Assembly: GCF_902686445.1 (NCBI RefSeq)
Contig: NC_062221.1
Location: 37,402,575 to 37,466,574, forward strand
DNA from: Sciurus carolinensis
Lineage: Eukaryota; Chordata; Mammalia; Rodentia; Sciuridae
DNA: 64,000 nt
Direction of reading: 5' to 3'
Shown in pieces: positions 41,011 through 54,385 of this stretch. The position numbers were made by a program, and so were the translations under genes. Numbering within the stretch: the first letter of the stretch is position 1; each line of letters begins with the position of its first letter. The notes beneath the pieces are model-generated. The model made no database searches. It was not told the DNA's origin and worked only from the letters and a program-made list of their open reading frames with translations.

Positions 41011-41814
41011 ATCACATTTTGCCATCTCATAACTGTTTTTCCAAACTGACATGTTTTAAAGACTTCCATTGTCTCAAAGCAGCAATGAAAATGGGCACTA
41101 ATAGTTAAAGAAATATTACCAAAGACTTTAATATTAGTTACAATGAGATTAGAATAAAATGGCAAAAATTAAAGAAAAAGATCAAACTAGATACATGTAA
41201 CTAAGTTATTGAGTTGTATGGACCTTAATCTAGAAAATTAATCTTAAATTTTTGCCTTTAAATCAGAAAGATCTCGTTAACAATAATTTCCCTTTCAATG
41301 TCAATAATCCCTTATAAAAAAATCAAGTTAAAGTATAATATGCCCTCAAAAGAGAATTTGGAACTCAGGGAACAATTTTTTTCTGAATAATTTTTAATAC
41401 ATACAAAAAATACCTGAAATAGTATAATGAACCTATTATCAGATTCAACATCTATCACGTCATGGTCAATCTCTTTTTTTCAAAGCTCAGAACCAACTTC
41501 TACCTTCAATTATGAACAATCTTATTTTAACCAACTCTCAGAAGCAATATGATTTAATCTGATAATATTGTAGAATATGCCTCTAAACAATAAAATAAAT
41601 TGGAAAGATATGACCACTTATTTGATTTTATTGATATTAATTACTAGAAATCTTTAGGTATGATAATGATTTGCGATTTTGATTCTTTGTTGAAGCATTT
41701 TTTACAGCTTATTTCTTTGAATAAGAATATATATTTTGACAATTAGTTTTGTCTAAGACTATTATAAATATGGAATCTTTCAGATGTATGATTTTTAAAT
41801 TTTAAACAATGCAA

Positions 41815-42010
41815 TGAATTAATATTTTTAATTTTTATGTGTTTTAATTAGTTATACGTGATAATATAATGCATCTTGACACATTGTACATAAATGGAGC
41901 ACAACTTCTCCTTCCTCTGGCTGAACATGATGCAGTCACACTGGTAGTATAATCATACATGTATGTGGGGTAATAATGTCCTTCTTGATATTTTTAATTT
42001 GTAGGTTTCC
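41815..42010 (-). mobile_element. L1 3' end, short antisense copy
   Basis: 'ttttaattagttatacgtgataatataatgc', then 'acattgtacataaatggagcacaac': the antisense tail of the local L1 family. Confidence 0.72.
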
Positions 42011-43293
42011 ACTCTCTTCTCTTTTGCAATTTTGTTCAATAGAATTAGCTTTTTTTAAAAACTATATGATTTTCCCTAGTCAATATTTTCTCATTTCATA
42101 CAAATGAAAATATTACATATTTTATCTGTATCATACATTTAATTAAAATTGCTAGTTACATCTAGAAGCTTAATTCAATTCAGGTTTGAATTATTTTGCA
42201 ACACTTTTTAAATACAAGTCATGTTTTGCATTTCCAAAATATGATATGCCTGAGGAAGTATATTAATGTCTGGTTGTATTTCTTTTTGTCATTAGTAGAC
42301 ACTATTATGTCATCTAGATTTATAAATAACATTAAGATTGGAAAATGATAGACAGATACTTCTTTCATTTCTGTTTTACCTATAAGCTAAATTGTAACTG
42401 GAAGTTAAAGATTTGCCAACAACAATATTTGGTTTACTCCAAAGAGAATGAAAGGCAGCTTAAGTAATTGTAATTACATAAATATAATAAGGATATAAAC
42501 CAAATGATTTATATAAAGTAAGTAAAAGGTATTTGTGCATTTATTTTTTGCCACAGGGTATCCCATTACTTCTTGTTCACTATGTCTCTTAGTTGCTTTG
42601 TTATTGTTTTTGCCTTTGGCAGCATTTACCTAGTTATGACTGTTTAGTTTATAGACATTACTCTTTAAAAAAGTTTATCTCCACTGCATGTTTGAATGGA
42701 GTGTTCAACGAGTTCTCATAGATACCACACAATCTTCTTTAATATTATCATCTCCTCCAGAGTGGTACAATTGTTAAAACGAAGGTATCTATATTGACCC
42801 ATCATTAGCACCCAAAGTTCATAGTTCACATAGTTCACTTTGGTGTTATACATTCAGAGGTTTTGACAAATGTATAAAGGCATATCTCCACTATTATAGC
42901 CTCGTACAGAATAGTTAACTGCCCTAAATAGCTCCTTTGCTAAATATAGTCTATGATTTTGAAAAACACAAATTTTTAAATTTAACAAAGTCTAGATTGT
43001 CTATCATTTCTTTTTTGACTGATGCTTTTGAACTATGTCAATCAAATAAATAAAAATAAAATTAAAAATATCCTGCCAAGCCAAAGTCATCTAGAACTTT
43101 TCCTACATTATCTTCTAGGAGTTCAATAGGTCTATTATACATTTCTGGTTGATTTTTGTGTAATTTGTAAGGTCTTTGTCTAGATTATTTTTTATGTAAA
43201 TACTTAATTGCTCTAGCACTATTTGTTGAATGTCTATTCTTTTTCTACTGAGTTATATTTGCTTCTTTGTCAAAGATCAGTTGGCTATATTTG

Positions 43294-43312
43294 TGTGTGT
43301 GTGTGTGTGTAT
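43294..43312 (+). repeat. (GT)n microsatellite
   Basis: About nine GT units inside the old L1. Confidence 0.9.
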
Positions 43313-43336
43313 ATTTTTGGTTTATATTTATTGGTA

Positions 43337-43790
43337 CTAATGACACCTTAACTAACTCAGGCTGACTCCTTACTCCCTGGCGAGTTAGCAAGATCAAGGC
43401 TCAAAGGCGGTTTCAAAGGTTAATGATGATAAATCGAGCCACCTTTAGGGATTGGTTAACAACAGTTCTGACAACGTGATCTGCTCGTGCTTACCATATA
43501 GTCCTATGGGACTCTCACTTGCGTGAACCCTCCATGCCTTGCTGACCTTTAAGCTGATTCGTTCCCGCCTAGCCTTCACCCTACATAAAAGTCATGTGAC
43601 TTCCTCAATAAACAAGTTCCTGCTGTGATTGGTCTCATTGATGCTCTGATTGTCCTCCGACCGGAGGGCTGAGAACAGGTGGTCAGTCCGCCCTACCTAT
43701 CCCTGTCTGACCTTGTTGGGGAGTGTCCCCTTCCCTTGCTGCTGGTTGAGAAGAGCAAGGGGGCTTAAGACCCCAACATAAATTGTTTCA
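43337..43790 (+). mobile_element. Solo LTR inserted in an old L1, GC-rich
   Basis: A CpG-containing block begins tgacacc and ends ccccaaca, with 'ctacataaaagtcatg' (TATA-like, 43580) and 'caataaacaag' (poly(A), 43602). The flanking L1 text resumes on the right (cattgatctattgacc). A target duplication is not clear. Confidence 0.78.
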
Positions 43791-44094
43791 TTGATCTATT
43801 GACCTTTTTTTATGACCAATACGTCATTAACTTGACTACTGTAACTTTTTATTAAATCATGAAGTTTCATGGGGTCAGTTCTTTAACTTTTTCTCTTCCA
43901 ATATTGTATTATTGACTATTTTCAGTCTTTTGTATCTTCTTGTAAACTTAAGTTTGGTGTGTCAACTTCCACACTGCTAGAATTTTCCCTAGGATTGCAT
44001 TGAATCTATAGATAATGATCAGAAAAACTGACATTTTGATAACATTAAGCCTACTTATCCATAAACAAGAAATCTCTCTCCATTTCATTTTGTG

Positions 44095-44301
44095 TTTATT
44101 TATTTATGTATATATCCATTGTGGAACTAGAAATTGAACCCAGAGGTGCTCTACCACTGAGCTTTATCTGTAGCCCTCTGTATTTTTCATTTTGAGACAG
44201 GGTCTTGCTAAGTTGCTGAAACTGGTTTTGAAGTTGAAATTGTCCTGCTTCAACCTTCCAAGTCACTGGTATTACAGGTGTGTGCCACCATGTCTGACTC
44301 C
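44095..44301 (-). mobile_element. SINE, B1-dID type, antisense
   Basis: Antisense ID half (gctctaccactgagctttatctgtagcc), then B1-like half (gagacagggtcttgctaagttgctgaaac...attacaggtgtgtgccacc). Confidence 0.9.
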
Positions 44302-45529
44302 ATTTATTTAATTCCTCAGTGAGTTTCATCAGTTTCATAGTTTTTCTCATACATATTTGTACATATTTTGTTAGATTTATACTTAATTATGTGCCTGTTT
44401 TTAAAATGCTAAAGGAAATTATATTGTTTTTAATTTCAATCAAAATCGTTTGTTGCTGTCATACAGTAAAGCAATCAAACCTGTGCATTAACCTTTTATC
44501 TTTCAACAGTGATAATAATCATTTACTAATTCTAGATCTTTTTATTCTTATAGATTCATTGAGATTTTCTACATAGACAATTTCATAATCTGTGAACAAA
44601 TTTCTTTCTTTCTGCTTAATTAATCTGAGTAGTTTATATTTCCTTTTATTTTCTTTTTATACTACGTAGGACCAATACAATGTTGAAAAGTAGTGGTAAG
44701 AAATTTCCTTGTCTTACTCCTGATCATACTCAGAAAAGTTTTATTTTCTCATTATGACACGTTATAATAACTGTTAAAACTTTTACAGATGTTCTTTATC
44801 AATATGATAAAGTTCCCTCCTATTTCTAGGTTGCTGATGGTTTTGATCATGAATGAATGTTGAATTTTGTCAATATATTTTTCTACATCTATTGATAGAG
44901 TGTTACAATTCCCCTTTAGCCTGTTGTTGTGATGGAGTTTAACTGATTTTTAAATGTTGAACTGACTTTTCACACCAGAAATAAACTCCACCGGGTAGTT
45001 ATGTATAATCCTCTTCACAAAATGTTGGACTTGAGTTGTTCATATTATGTTGAAGATTTTTGCGTATTTATAAAAGATATTGGTCTCTTGCAGATTCTGC
45101 TTTGTAGTCACAGTCCTGCCAATTCCAGCCAATGGTGTATAACTGACCCAAACTAAATGCAACAACTTCATAATTTATCATCTTCTTTTACAAAAATACT
45201 GAAAAATTCTTCCAAAGATTTTTCATTGGCAATAAAGAGGAGAGATGTGAATCCCTCAGACCTTATTCTTTCTAATTATACATTCTTACCTGAATGCAGA
45301 CATGGTCTTTTTAAGTGAAGTAGGTAATTTGGAATTACAAGGAAAAATTCTAGAGAATGACATATCAGCCCTGTCATGTTTAATAAACTGAAGCAGTATC
45401 AGAAAATGGATTAAGTATAGATTTTTCATTTTGTCAGCAAAACGAAGTTTGATTCTTCAAGCTATTCTTAGTTAACTTACCTGTGTTTTTATACCTGGAA
45501 GACTTTTTCTCTTTTTTCTTTTATTTGTT

Positions 45530-45650
45530 CTTTATACATATATATGATAATAGAGTACATTTTGACATATTATACATGCAAAAAATATAACTTATTCTAA
45601 TTAGGATCCCATTCTTGGGGTTACACATAATGGAGACCTGAAAGATTTTC
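45530..45650 (-). mobile_element. L1 3' end, short antisense copy
   Basis: 'tacatatatatgataatagagtacattttgaca' and 'attcttggggttacacataatgg' match the local L1 3' terminus, antisense. Confidence 0.68.
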
Positions 45651-46202
45651 TAATGATGCAGTTTCCTAAAAATATCCATCCCCTTATTTTGAAGGCACTA
45701 ATGGTTTAGAGTACTGTCTGAGAATTTCTCTTTGTATGCTTAATAATAGAGACCAGGCTATAACAATTTCTAGCCTACGTGATTTTTAATAATCCTTTTT
45801 GTTATTCAGTAGTCTTTATCCAATAGTTATTTAATTAATCCATGATATTTGCAGTGCTTTGAAACTTTGGTGAAAAATCACAGTGTTTGAATATTATTGT
45901 TGTTCTTTTTGGTATACTGAGAGTGATACTATCAAATTTACTTTTCTGTTTACTGAAAACCATTTAAACCAACTCACAGGGATGATTTAGAATCAAAGTC
46001 ATTCCTATTTCAGTAATTAGAATGAATCTGGAAGAGGATCCATTAAATCAATACATCTATTCATTGACTTTGAAAAATGTATACTGCCAAGTACACCCAT
46101 CATTCAAATTTCTGGGGTTACTATAGAAAATGACACACAAGGTCAATGCTCTTATAAAATCTACAATATACTAAGTTGAAAGACATAATAGAAAATTCCA
46201 AC

Positions 46203-46642
46203 ATATTAAATGAGTAGATGTTATGGTTTGGATATGATGTGTCCCCCCAGATCTGTTTTAATGCAGGAATACTCAGGTGAAATGATTAGAGAACTGTAAC
46301 CTAATCAGTCCATCCTAGTATAAATGCAGCAACTGTGTGGTGATTGTAGGCAGGTAGAGTGTGACTGAAGAAGGTGAGTCTCTGGAGGCATGCCCTGGTA
46401 GGGCTCATCTTCCTTGAGGCCCATTCCCCTCTTGGTCTCTGCATCCTGGCCACCAAGAGCAGAACAGCTTTCTTTTGCTGCCATAGACCTTTTGCTGTAA
46501 TGTACTGCCTCATCTAAGACCCAGAGCAATGGAGTAGGCTAACCAAGAACTGAAACTCTGAAACCATGAGTCATAATAAACTTTTCCTCTTCTAAGTTGT
46601 TCTTGCAGGTATTTTGACCACAGCAACGAAAACCTAACACAC
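46203..46642 (+). mobile_element. MaLR-type LTR, nearly complete
   Basis: 'tgttatggtttggatatgatgtgtcccccc' start, 'gtaacctaatcagtccatcctag' middle, 'aataaacttttcctcttctaag...ctaacaca' end with a poly(A) signal. Frames inside it (46301-46529 antisense) are LTR sequence, not genes. Confidence 0.88.
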
Positions 46643-47819
46643 TAGGAAAACATTAAGATAAAGATTTTTATCTGGTAAGTAAGGTTTATTTTGGTTAGGG
46701 TATTACCATATCAAATTACATTTTCAGATAATTCAGAACTGGGTATGGACATTTTGAAAAGATGAAGATCGCAGATAAAATATCTTATATCTTAAATCAA
46801 TTGTGGTTTGGAATGGAATGAAAATAGCATTTTTTTTCTTCTTTCCTTCTTTTTAATTTTTTTGAATTTCACCAAGATATGGGATCATTTAGATTTTAGG
46901 ACTAAAGAATTCAGAGGTTCAGAGGTCTGCTTTCTGGTCCCAATCCTATACTAATGAGGTGCCTATTTTCAGAAAATTATTGTTACACTTTTAGGAATTT
47001 GGTTCCTCTGGTGCCAAATTTTCTCTCTGCAAATTTAAAGGATCAGGCCAAATGATCTTTATTGTCCTTTAAGTTTTAAATTTTGAAACTACTTTAGCTC
47101 AAGTTCTAGAAATAAATGTTCTACTGATTTAGCATATTCTATTCTATAAGTCTTCAGATATTGAGATTGAATAAGTAAGCTGTAATCTTCAAGAATATGT
47201 TTAAAGTTGATACATATTCAGAAAACTATGTTACATATCTTTTTTTTTTCTTAAGTATTTTTGGATGTTTTAATTTCCTTTTCAGTGTTCTTTTGTATCT
47301 AAAAATATTTTTAAGACAATTCTCTCTATATATCACCTGGAAAAGATTTGGGAGCTTTATGAATATTTTTGAGGAATCAATCTTCCATGAAAAATGAAGA
47401 GCTTGCTTTTGTATTTTGCTAAATTATTTCTGCTACTCAGCACTCATATATACATCTGGCCACTTCCAACAGTAAAATCTGGATTCTTGGTGAAGTAATT
47501 AAATTGGCTCTCATCTTTGTAATTATAAAATGCAGGTGTCATTTTAAATTTGGACTCAGGTATGGAAGAGTTGTCATTGCTTTTTAAAAACATGTACCAA
47601 GAATGCCTTAGTGATTATACAAAGCTCACTTTAAACAGTAATCAGAAAGTTTTTAGGCTGCATACACAAAATTGCACCATGGTAAGCCTCAGTAATTCCA
47701 AATTACCTCAAATGATCTCTTTTCATGGACAAACAATCCAAAACTTCCATTGATTATCCTCAGAAGAGCATCTCAAATGTGGCTTGCCCTTAGCATGTCC
47801 TTTGTCTTTGACTTATTTC
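46643..47819. other. AT-rich intergenic DNA, nothing recognised
   Basis: Only short unsupported frames. Confidence 0.5.
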
Positions 47820-48430
47820 AGGTCTACTGTCTCCTGGAGGAGTGTCTATAGTAGTCTCCTATCCTGCTCTCCACTTGCTAAGCCTTCCTTAGCCTGGTCA
47901 TTGCTGCTGTATCATCCTAGATTAACCCTATTATAATGTAAGAAGTTAGATAAGAATGGAGACAGTTCACTTCTATCAGCAGTACGTATGAGAATATATC
48001 ATGTGTCATGGATGACAACCTACACAGATGACCAAAAAATAATTTCAGAGTAAACAGAAAATGAATTGATGGAAAACATCTGATTTTGAACTGTGAGATT
48101 TAAACTTCAAATGACTCTTGCATTACTTTCAGCAAAAAAAAAAAAAGATATTTCTGAACAGCATGCTTTCACCAACTATGTCAAACAATCTACATCTTAA
48201 TTCCATCAACCCCAATATTAAATCACAATGAGATTCTTCTAATGTCTCAACCATGACATGACATCCCTTTTACTTTACTAAGTGTTTTGTATAGACTTTT
48301 GTACCTTCTGATTAGAATTCCTGTCCTTTCTTCTCTCTCAGATACATTTCTCTGTGCATTCACATATCTGGCTCACTGTTGCTGCTCAATTCAGGCTTAT
48401 CAACTCTCACAAGGTGAAAATATTCAATCC
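47820..48430 (+). mobile_element. L2 LINE, degraded
   Basis: 'gtctcctatcctgctctccacttgc...ctggtcattgctgctgtatcatcctag' and 'atatctggctcactgttgctgctcaattcaggc' resemble the L2 order. Low identity. Confidence 0.5.
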
Positions 48431-50659
48431 ACTTTTTTTCCATATCATGATTTTACCACTTAACTAACATTTACTATAATAGTTTTTAGAATCCACTAGC
48501 ATATTTATCCTATTGAACTCAAACAATCTCATGAGTCAATTCTGTAAGAAGTATATTTCTAAACTCTGTTTCAAAACATGTAAGCCACTGATCTCTCATG
48601 GATTATTTGTCACATACTTATTTCCTACTATAATAATTGTTGACATATAGTATTTCCCTTAATCTCATTTTTGCATGTAAAAATAATTACAGAGAATAAT
48701 GTATTATGTCAGTATACTTCAATGTACATTTGACAAATAATACCTGATATTAAAATGAAAGTGACTTTTTTTTATAAAGAATGATCATTGTTTTCTTTTG
48801 AAGGTATGGTAGAAAATGTGCTTTTTATTATAATGGAAAATTTTCTTTAATTAAAACAGCTATAGGTAAACAATTCTTTAAAAACTTCAAGTTACATTTT
48901 GTTTAAGAAAAATATAAACTTTATTCTTACAAAAGGTAAAATCTGGTAATAAATATTTAATTTTTTTTAACTTAGCTATTATGACAATTTTAAATTAGTA
49001 TCTCTACCTGCTACATTTAAACACACACTATACAAATGTATGTACAATTTCACATGCATATGCATTTAGAAATAACACATTATGAGACATACACACATAA
49101 ATTCTGCTTAAAATGATTATGTTGCTCAAAATTATATGTGGAAAATTAACTTTTCAGTAGAATTTTTATCATTCACTGTTATATAGTGAACTATATTAAA
49201 TAACTAATCAGTGTTATTAAAATGAAATTCAGCATTTAAGGTGTCATTAACACAGTTTCATCCTTTTAAAATATTTTTCCAGTAGCAAAGTGAAAGTATT
49301 TAGAGAATTTAAAATGAAGTTTATTATAGATTAAATGGTACAGATAGGTATTAATAATAATGAGACTTCTAAAATGTAAGATTAGAGGCTAATAAGAAAC
49401 ACTACATGTTTACCTATTAAGAACATTGAGCTAAACACTGCATACTTACAATACATTCTATTCTCTGTCCTTCTTAATCTCATTAAGATGAAGATAAATT
49501 ATAACTTTAGTGTATATCGTCCCAATGTCAAACTACTTAAATATCATCATAGGTGCCATGTATTTTTAAAAATTCTGAAATGGATTGACAAGAGTTAAGA
49601 TGTTGATATGTACAGTTGTGTTAAGTGAACAAAAAGATGTTAAATCTAATGGAGCCAGTGATTCCAAGGTCAGAAAATCAAATGATAAAATTCTAAAACT
49701 GAGTTTTTATGAAATTCTATAAACTTTGTGGCTGGAACCCCAATCCACTTTGCCAGTTCTTCAGCTCAGCATATTTGTTCAAGTGGAATTGGAATATTCT
49801 TTATTAGAAACTCTGAACTATCCCAGACACAGGATTTCCAGATACCTATATTCTGGGACTTATCCAATAAAAGTCAGACATGATTCAGTCACCCTAGAGT
49901 AGACAAGCTGTTTCCTCAAAATACATCCCCCAAATATCTTTCTTAATGATTCTTTTTCAGTGCTTAGATAACAATAATAGTCTTACACTTGGAAATTTCT
50001 AGTGGAAATGTTAGAAAAAAAAGTTTATAAAGCTAGCTTCCTGGAGAAATAGCATATTCTGAGTATATATTTAAATCAGTAAAATAAACAAACATTATAA
50101 TTACAAGCTTTGGAGAGAAATATTGAATATGTTCCATCCATGAAGAGAAGAGCAGAATTCTTGAAGAAGCCATAATCCAACAACAAAATACTTTAGAATA
50201 AAGGACTGACGGTAATGAAACATAATGAGGAAATTTCAAGTAGATGCAATCTCCAAAAGTGATTTCTTACAATCAAGTATGAGGAATTATAAAGGAAGTC
50301 TTGTAAGAAAAATATTCAGAAGTGGAGAGAAGAAATTTTCTGTTTGAGAGCATAAATTAGGCAGTCAGAGGAGCAAATATAAAATATATAGAGGGAAAGA
50401 GGTCTAAAAAGAAATAAAATGAAATATAAAATCACACTGACATTTGTCTTCCAAGTAGCAATGATACAAGTTAGAACATACGGATTATTAGGTAATTATT
50501 TTCCAAGAAGATTTGTCAATATACCAATCAAATATGATTTGTGTTTAGGAAACACAGCAGATGAAAAGTAAGGCAATTATTAATACAAAGAAAACCAAAA
50601 CATTGCACAAAAGGAAAATAATCATGATAAGGAAAAATAATCACAGAGCACTATTTACT
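48431..50659. other. AT-rich intergenic DNA, nothing recognised
   Basis: Very AT-rich, no frame over 70 codons. Confidence 0.55.
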
Positions 50660-51060
50660 TATTTGCCTGGCATTTTTTGATGTTATTGTAGATCTTTTTA
50701 GATAGACATGAGAGCAGAATGTATTTTGGCATACGATATATACCTGGAATATAACATTATGATTAGAACCCTATTCTTGTGGTTGTACATGATGCAGAAG
50801 TACCCTGGTCATGTATTCAGAAACAAAGACAAAAACATTACAACAAATTAATCTTGTCCTTATTCCATTCCTTCCACCTTTGCCTTCATTTCCCTTCACC
50901 AAATTCAATGGACTTCTATTCTTACCCTTCTCTCCCTCTCTTGGCGTGAGTTAGTATCCACATATCAGAAAGAACATTCAGCCTTGGTTTTTTAGGACTA
51001 GCTTACTTCACTTGTTTATTCCAAGTGAATATTGTTTATTCTCCAGTTTCACATTTCAAA
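50660..51060 (-). mobile_element. L1 3' end, antisense
   Basis: 3' UTR-like text (gtacatgatgcagaag, tacctggaatataac) leads to the CT-rich block and 'gcttacttcacttgtttattcc', the L1 3' UTR/ORF2 junction read antisense. Confidence 0.72.
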
Positions 51061-52002
51061 ATAAAAGATTTTGATTCAACAGTGTGAATGGGTGAAACTA
51101 ATGCAAGACATTCAGCTTCAAATTTGTTTCTTCAGTAAAAGAATACAATAAATTATCACGTTCCATTACTATGCCATACTGCTAATGTGGATCTTCCCAA
51201 GAAGTGAGTGACTTAAAATGGTAAAGCATTCAAACATATTTTTAACTATACTCAGAATATTAAACCATTTTCTAGGGTCAAGTTATACCTAAAACTTGGT
51301 TTATATTTGATTTTCTGCTTTACCCAAACAATAAAATTTATGTAAAAGAAAACTCTCTGCCACCTTCTTTTGTTAAATAACTGGGAATCTTTTATTGAAT
51401 TTCAGGCATTGTGGTTTTATTTTCTGGAGACTTTTCTACAAAGCCCTTAAGTACAGAATACTTGAATTTTTTTAGTCTTACCTTCATGAGTTTTTGGAAT
51501 GGACCAGAGAATCATTATTCTAGTATTAGTTAATTGCCATTGCTGAAGTTAACCTTCATCTCCATATTCTAAACCATGTGGAGAATTATGTAATTTTCCA
51601 ATTTGGCCAAGAGGAACACACTATACCCTATGTGTGTAAGCATTGAGCAATGTTTCTTTGGAATCTTTTGTGTGTTGTCTTCTAGTCCTGGGAAATTTCT
51701 TCACCCACAAACTTCAATCAGTATTCTACTGAGGACTCAAAAGTGTCCTGCAGACCACTGAAGGACCCTGAAAATCACTGGAGTTCTTTTTCTAAGTAGC
51801 TATCTTCTCTAAACACTGTCCTGCAATCTCTAGCAAACCTGGTCCCACCCAACTCTCATCATCTCCACCTCCTTAACTCAAGGAAGCTGCTAGGCTCTAT
51901 CTAGCTATGTTCCCTAACCTGTACTACAGTGTAGAAAAGATGGCAGTAAGTTCAGTACTTATCCAAAAGGACACATATTCTATCTCTCAAAGATTGTTGT
52001 TT
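51061..52002. other. AT-rich intergenic DNA, nothing recognised
   Basis: No repeat or gene I can support. Confidence 0.5.
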
Positions 52003-52150
52003 GTGATGGGGTCAGTTGTGCACACCAGTAATGCCAGCAGTTTGGGAAGCTGAGGCAGGGGGATTCCAAGGTCAAAGACAGAGGCAGCAAATTGGTAAGA
52101 CCCTGTTTCAGTGGAGGCTGATTGCAACTGGGATTTATCCCAGGAATGCA
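52003..52150 (+). mobile_element. SINE, B1-like left part
   Basis: 'gcacaccagtaatgccagcagtttgggaagctgaggcag' and 'aagaccctgtttca', without a clear ID half. Confidence 0.75.
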
Positions 52151-52179
52151 AGAATGATTCAACATGTAAAAATGGAGTG

Positions 52180-52390
52180 TAGCTGGGCATGGTGGTGCAC
52201 TCCTGTGATTCCAGCAACTCTTGAGGCTGAGACAGGAGGACCAAAGTTCCAGGCAACCCTCAGCAACACAGTCAGGTCCTCAGCCACTTAAAGAGAATTT
52301 GACTAAGTGCAAAATAGAAAAGACTGTGGATGAAACTCAGTGGTAAAGCATCCCTGGGTTAAATCCCCAGTGTACACCATAAAAAAATGT
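52180..52390 (+). mobile_element. SINE, B1-dID type
   Basis: 'agctgggcatggtggtgcactcc' start and an ID-like end (atgaaactcagtggtaaagcatccctgggttaaatccccag). Confidence 0.9.
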
Positions 52391-53204
52391 TGTATAGGTG
52401 ATAGTCTGAGGCATTATCACAAACTGGGAACTGGAGAGACGGCCAACACTGATTCCAATATCAGGCAGGATCTCTCTTTGCTGGGCACATGGTCCTGCAG
52501 GGAATGCAAGATATATTTCAGACCACATCACATCAGATGATTGCAAGAAGTGACAAAATTGGTAATCACACCTGTGATTGCAGGAAGGCACTCAGGACCT
52601 CATAACTGAAACTGGGCTGGAAGAGAGTGAAAACAGACATAAGATATTGCCACAGAAAAGAGTTGGAGTTTGCTAGTACTTTACACTGAAACCCAAAACA
52701 CCATTTTCCTAAACTGAGAATGGTTTCTTGCAGCTAACTACTATGTGTAGAAAGGTTTTATATTATAATACACATTCTTATCATACAATATGCAGTTAAT
52801 AAAGTGATTTCCCCCACAGTTTCCTGAACATGATGTCTTGGACCTAATTAGTTAATAAACACTAAAATTTGGAATAAAGATAATTATGTTGTAAACCACA
52901 TTAATAGCGAAGTAAAAAATATCAACACAATCATTTGATTCAGAAAAAGTTTTTGACAAAATCTAACCCTTCCATGACAAAAAAGGACATATACACACAA
53001 AAGAAAGACACAAGGAAACTTCCACAACCTGATAATTGGCATTTATGAAATATTTAACAAGTTTATTAAAAGTTAGAGGCACTGATATTAGGCAAGAAAA
53101 AATCGTTTAAGTCTCCACTGGAGAAAAAAACAGGAAAAACTATCTGTAGATGCCAAGATCTTCCACATAGAACTCCCTAAACCAGTATAAAATTGAACTC
53201 CTCC
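52391..53204. other. Intergenic DNA, AT-rich, nothing recognised
   Basis: Short frames without identity. Confidence 0.5.
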
Positions 53205-53384
53205 TTTAAAACCTTGGGAAGCTACATGGGAGGCTGAGATAGGAGGATCACAAGTTGGAGGCCAGCCTGGTCAATTTAGTGAGTCTATGCCTCAAAATAA
53301 ATAGAGCTGGGGATGCTCAGTGGTAGAGTGCTTGCCTACCATGCATAAGACCCTGGGTTCAATTTGATCCCCAGTACCACACAC
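53205..53384 (+). mobile_element. SINE, B1-dID type
   Basis: B1-like text (gggaggctgagataggaggatcacaagttggaggccagcctgg) followed by ID text (agctggggatgctcagtggtagagtgcttgcctacc). Confidence 0.92.
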
Positions 53385-53424
53385 AATCTCTCTCCCTCTC
53401 TCCTCTTTCTCTCTCTCACTCTGT

Positions 53425-53467
<43 letters not shown>
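53385..53467. repeat. (TC)n and (CA)n microsatellite in SINE tail
   Basis: A CT-rich run and about 20 CA units follow directly from the SINE tail. Confidence 0.95.
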
Positions 53468-53629
53468 ATAAGAACTATACATATGAACACATACACAACT
53501 AGAATTAGTAATATATAAGTTCCCTTTCTATATTGTGGAATAGTTTGATACACTATGTTTATCCTGGTTGGTGGGTTTTCTCTCCTCTCATCTTCAGCCC
53601 TTGCCAGGAAGGCCACAAGTTCACTTGCT

Positions 53630-53735
53630 GTGATTATTACTAATGTCACATTTTAAGAGAAATGCTAAATGCCTTGCCCAAGGACAAAGAGCCAGAGAGT
53701 GTGGACTCATGAGCTTGGGTGTCCAGAGAGCATCT
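53630..53735 (+). mobile_element. MIR SINE fragment
   Basis: 'aatgccttgcccaaggacaaagagcc' and 'gactcatgagcttgggtg' are MIR 3' signatures. Confidence 0.72.
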
Positions 53736-54284
53736 CTCTTCCCTTCCAGGAGGTACTTTTCCCAGTCCCTCAAGGACTCCCCAGAAAACACATTTACTTG
53801 AATCTAGAACAGACAAGCAGAGCAGCCATAGAATCAGCAAAAAACAATTTTATGGGGGTTGGAGAGTCATGGGGTCAGGGTGCTCCCAACAGGGGAGTCA
53901 GGGCTCAGGCCTCAGAGGCCTGATGTGGGGCTCACATCCTGGCAGCATGTCCATATCCAGGCATCACAGGGAGGGGGTGAATTGGAGACCAAGTCTCCCT
54001 GTGGACCTTCCACTGCAGCACTGGGCTGATGGGAAGAGAACAAGAGTCAGTACATGGGGTTCTCCCTGAACTCCACCCACAGCTCACGGTCAAGACCCTG
54101 AGCCCTGAGGCAGGACAGAAAGAGGGCTGGCACCACAAGTGACTAAAAGAGCACTAGGGAGCACTATGTGTTACCATCCCACTTTACTACTAATACCCCA
54201 CTGCGTGTGTTTCACATGGGACTCCAAGTAAAAATTTCCAATAACAAAGAACCTCCTTTAAAATATTATAAACTCCTGGACTAG

Positions 54285-54385
54285 TCTCAGTTCCCAGAAC
54301 TAGCTGAGGAAACTGAGGCCCAGAAAGGTAAGGACCTGGTCCAGGGCCACCCAGCTAGTTAGCCAAGCAGTCTTTTCTCTCTGTC
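54285..54385 (+). mobile_element. MIR SINE fragment
   Basis: 'gaggaaactgaggcccagaaaggtaaggac' and 'ccagggccacccagctagt' are diagnostic for MIR. It lies in the presumed 3' UTR/flank of ZDHHC19. Confidence 0.88.

Larger units (their letters stand above)
39701..42829. other. AT-rich intergenic DNA with short antisense L1 ends
   Basis: Two short antisense L1 3' ends are listed separately. The 102-codon antisense frame at 40511-40819 has no domain I can identify. Confidence 0.5.
42830..45090 (-). mobile_element. Old L1 (L1M type), antisense ORF2, interrupted by an LTR and a SINE
   Basis: 3' UTR-like text ('ttttgacaaatgtataaaggcatatctccactattatag') leads to antisense ORF2 ('caagccaaagtcatctag', 'ctctagcactatttgttgaatg', 'gttgctgatggttttgatcatgaatgaatg'). 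Long, AT-rich, many lesions. An LTR (43337-43790) and a SINE (44095-44301) sit inside. Confidence 0.8.

Noticed and set aside
46301..46529. Two overlapping antisense frames of about 70 codons
   Set aside because: They lie entirely within a MaLR LTR.
53428..53467. CA repeat considered as a regulatory Z-DNA site
   Set aside because: It grows straight from a SINE tail, the usual origin of such microsatellites.
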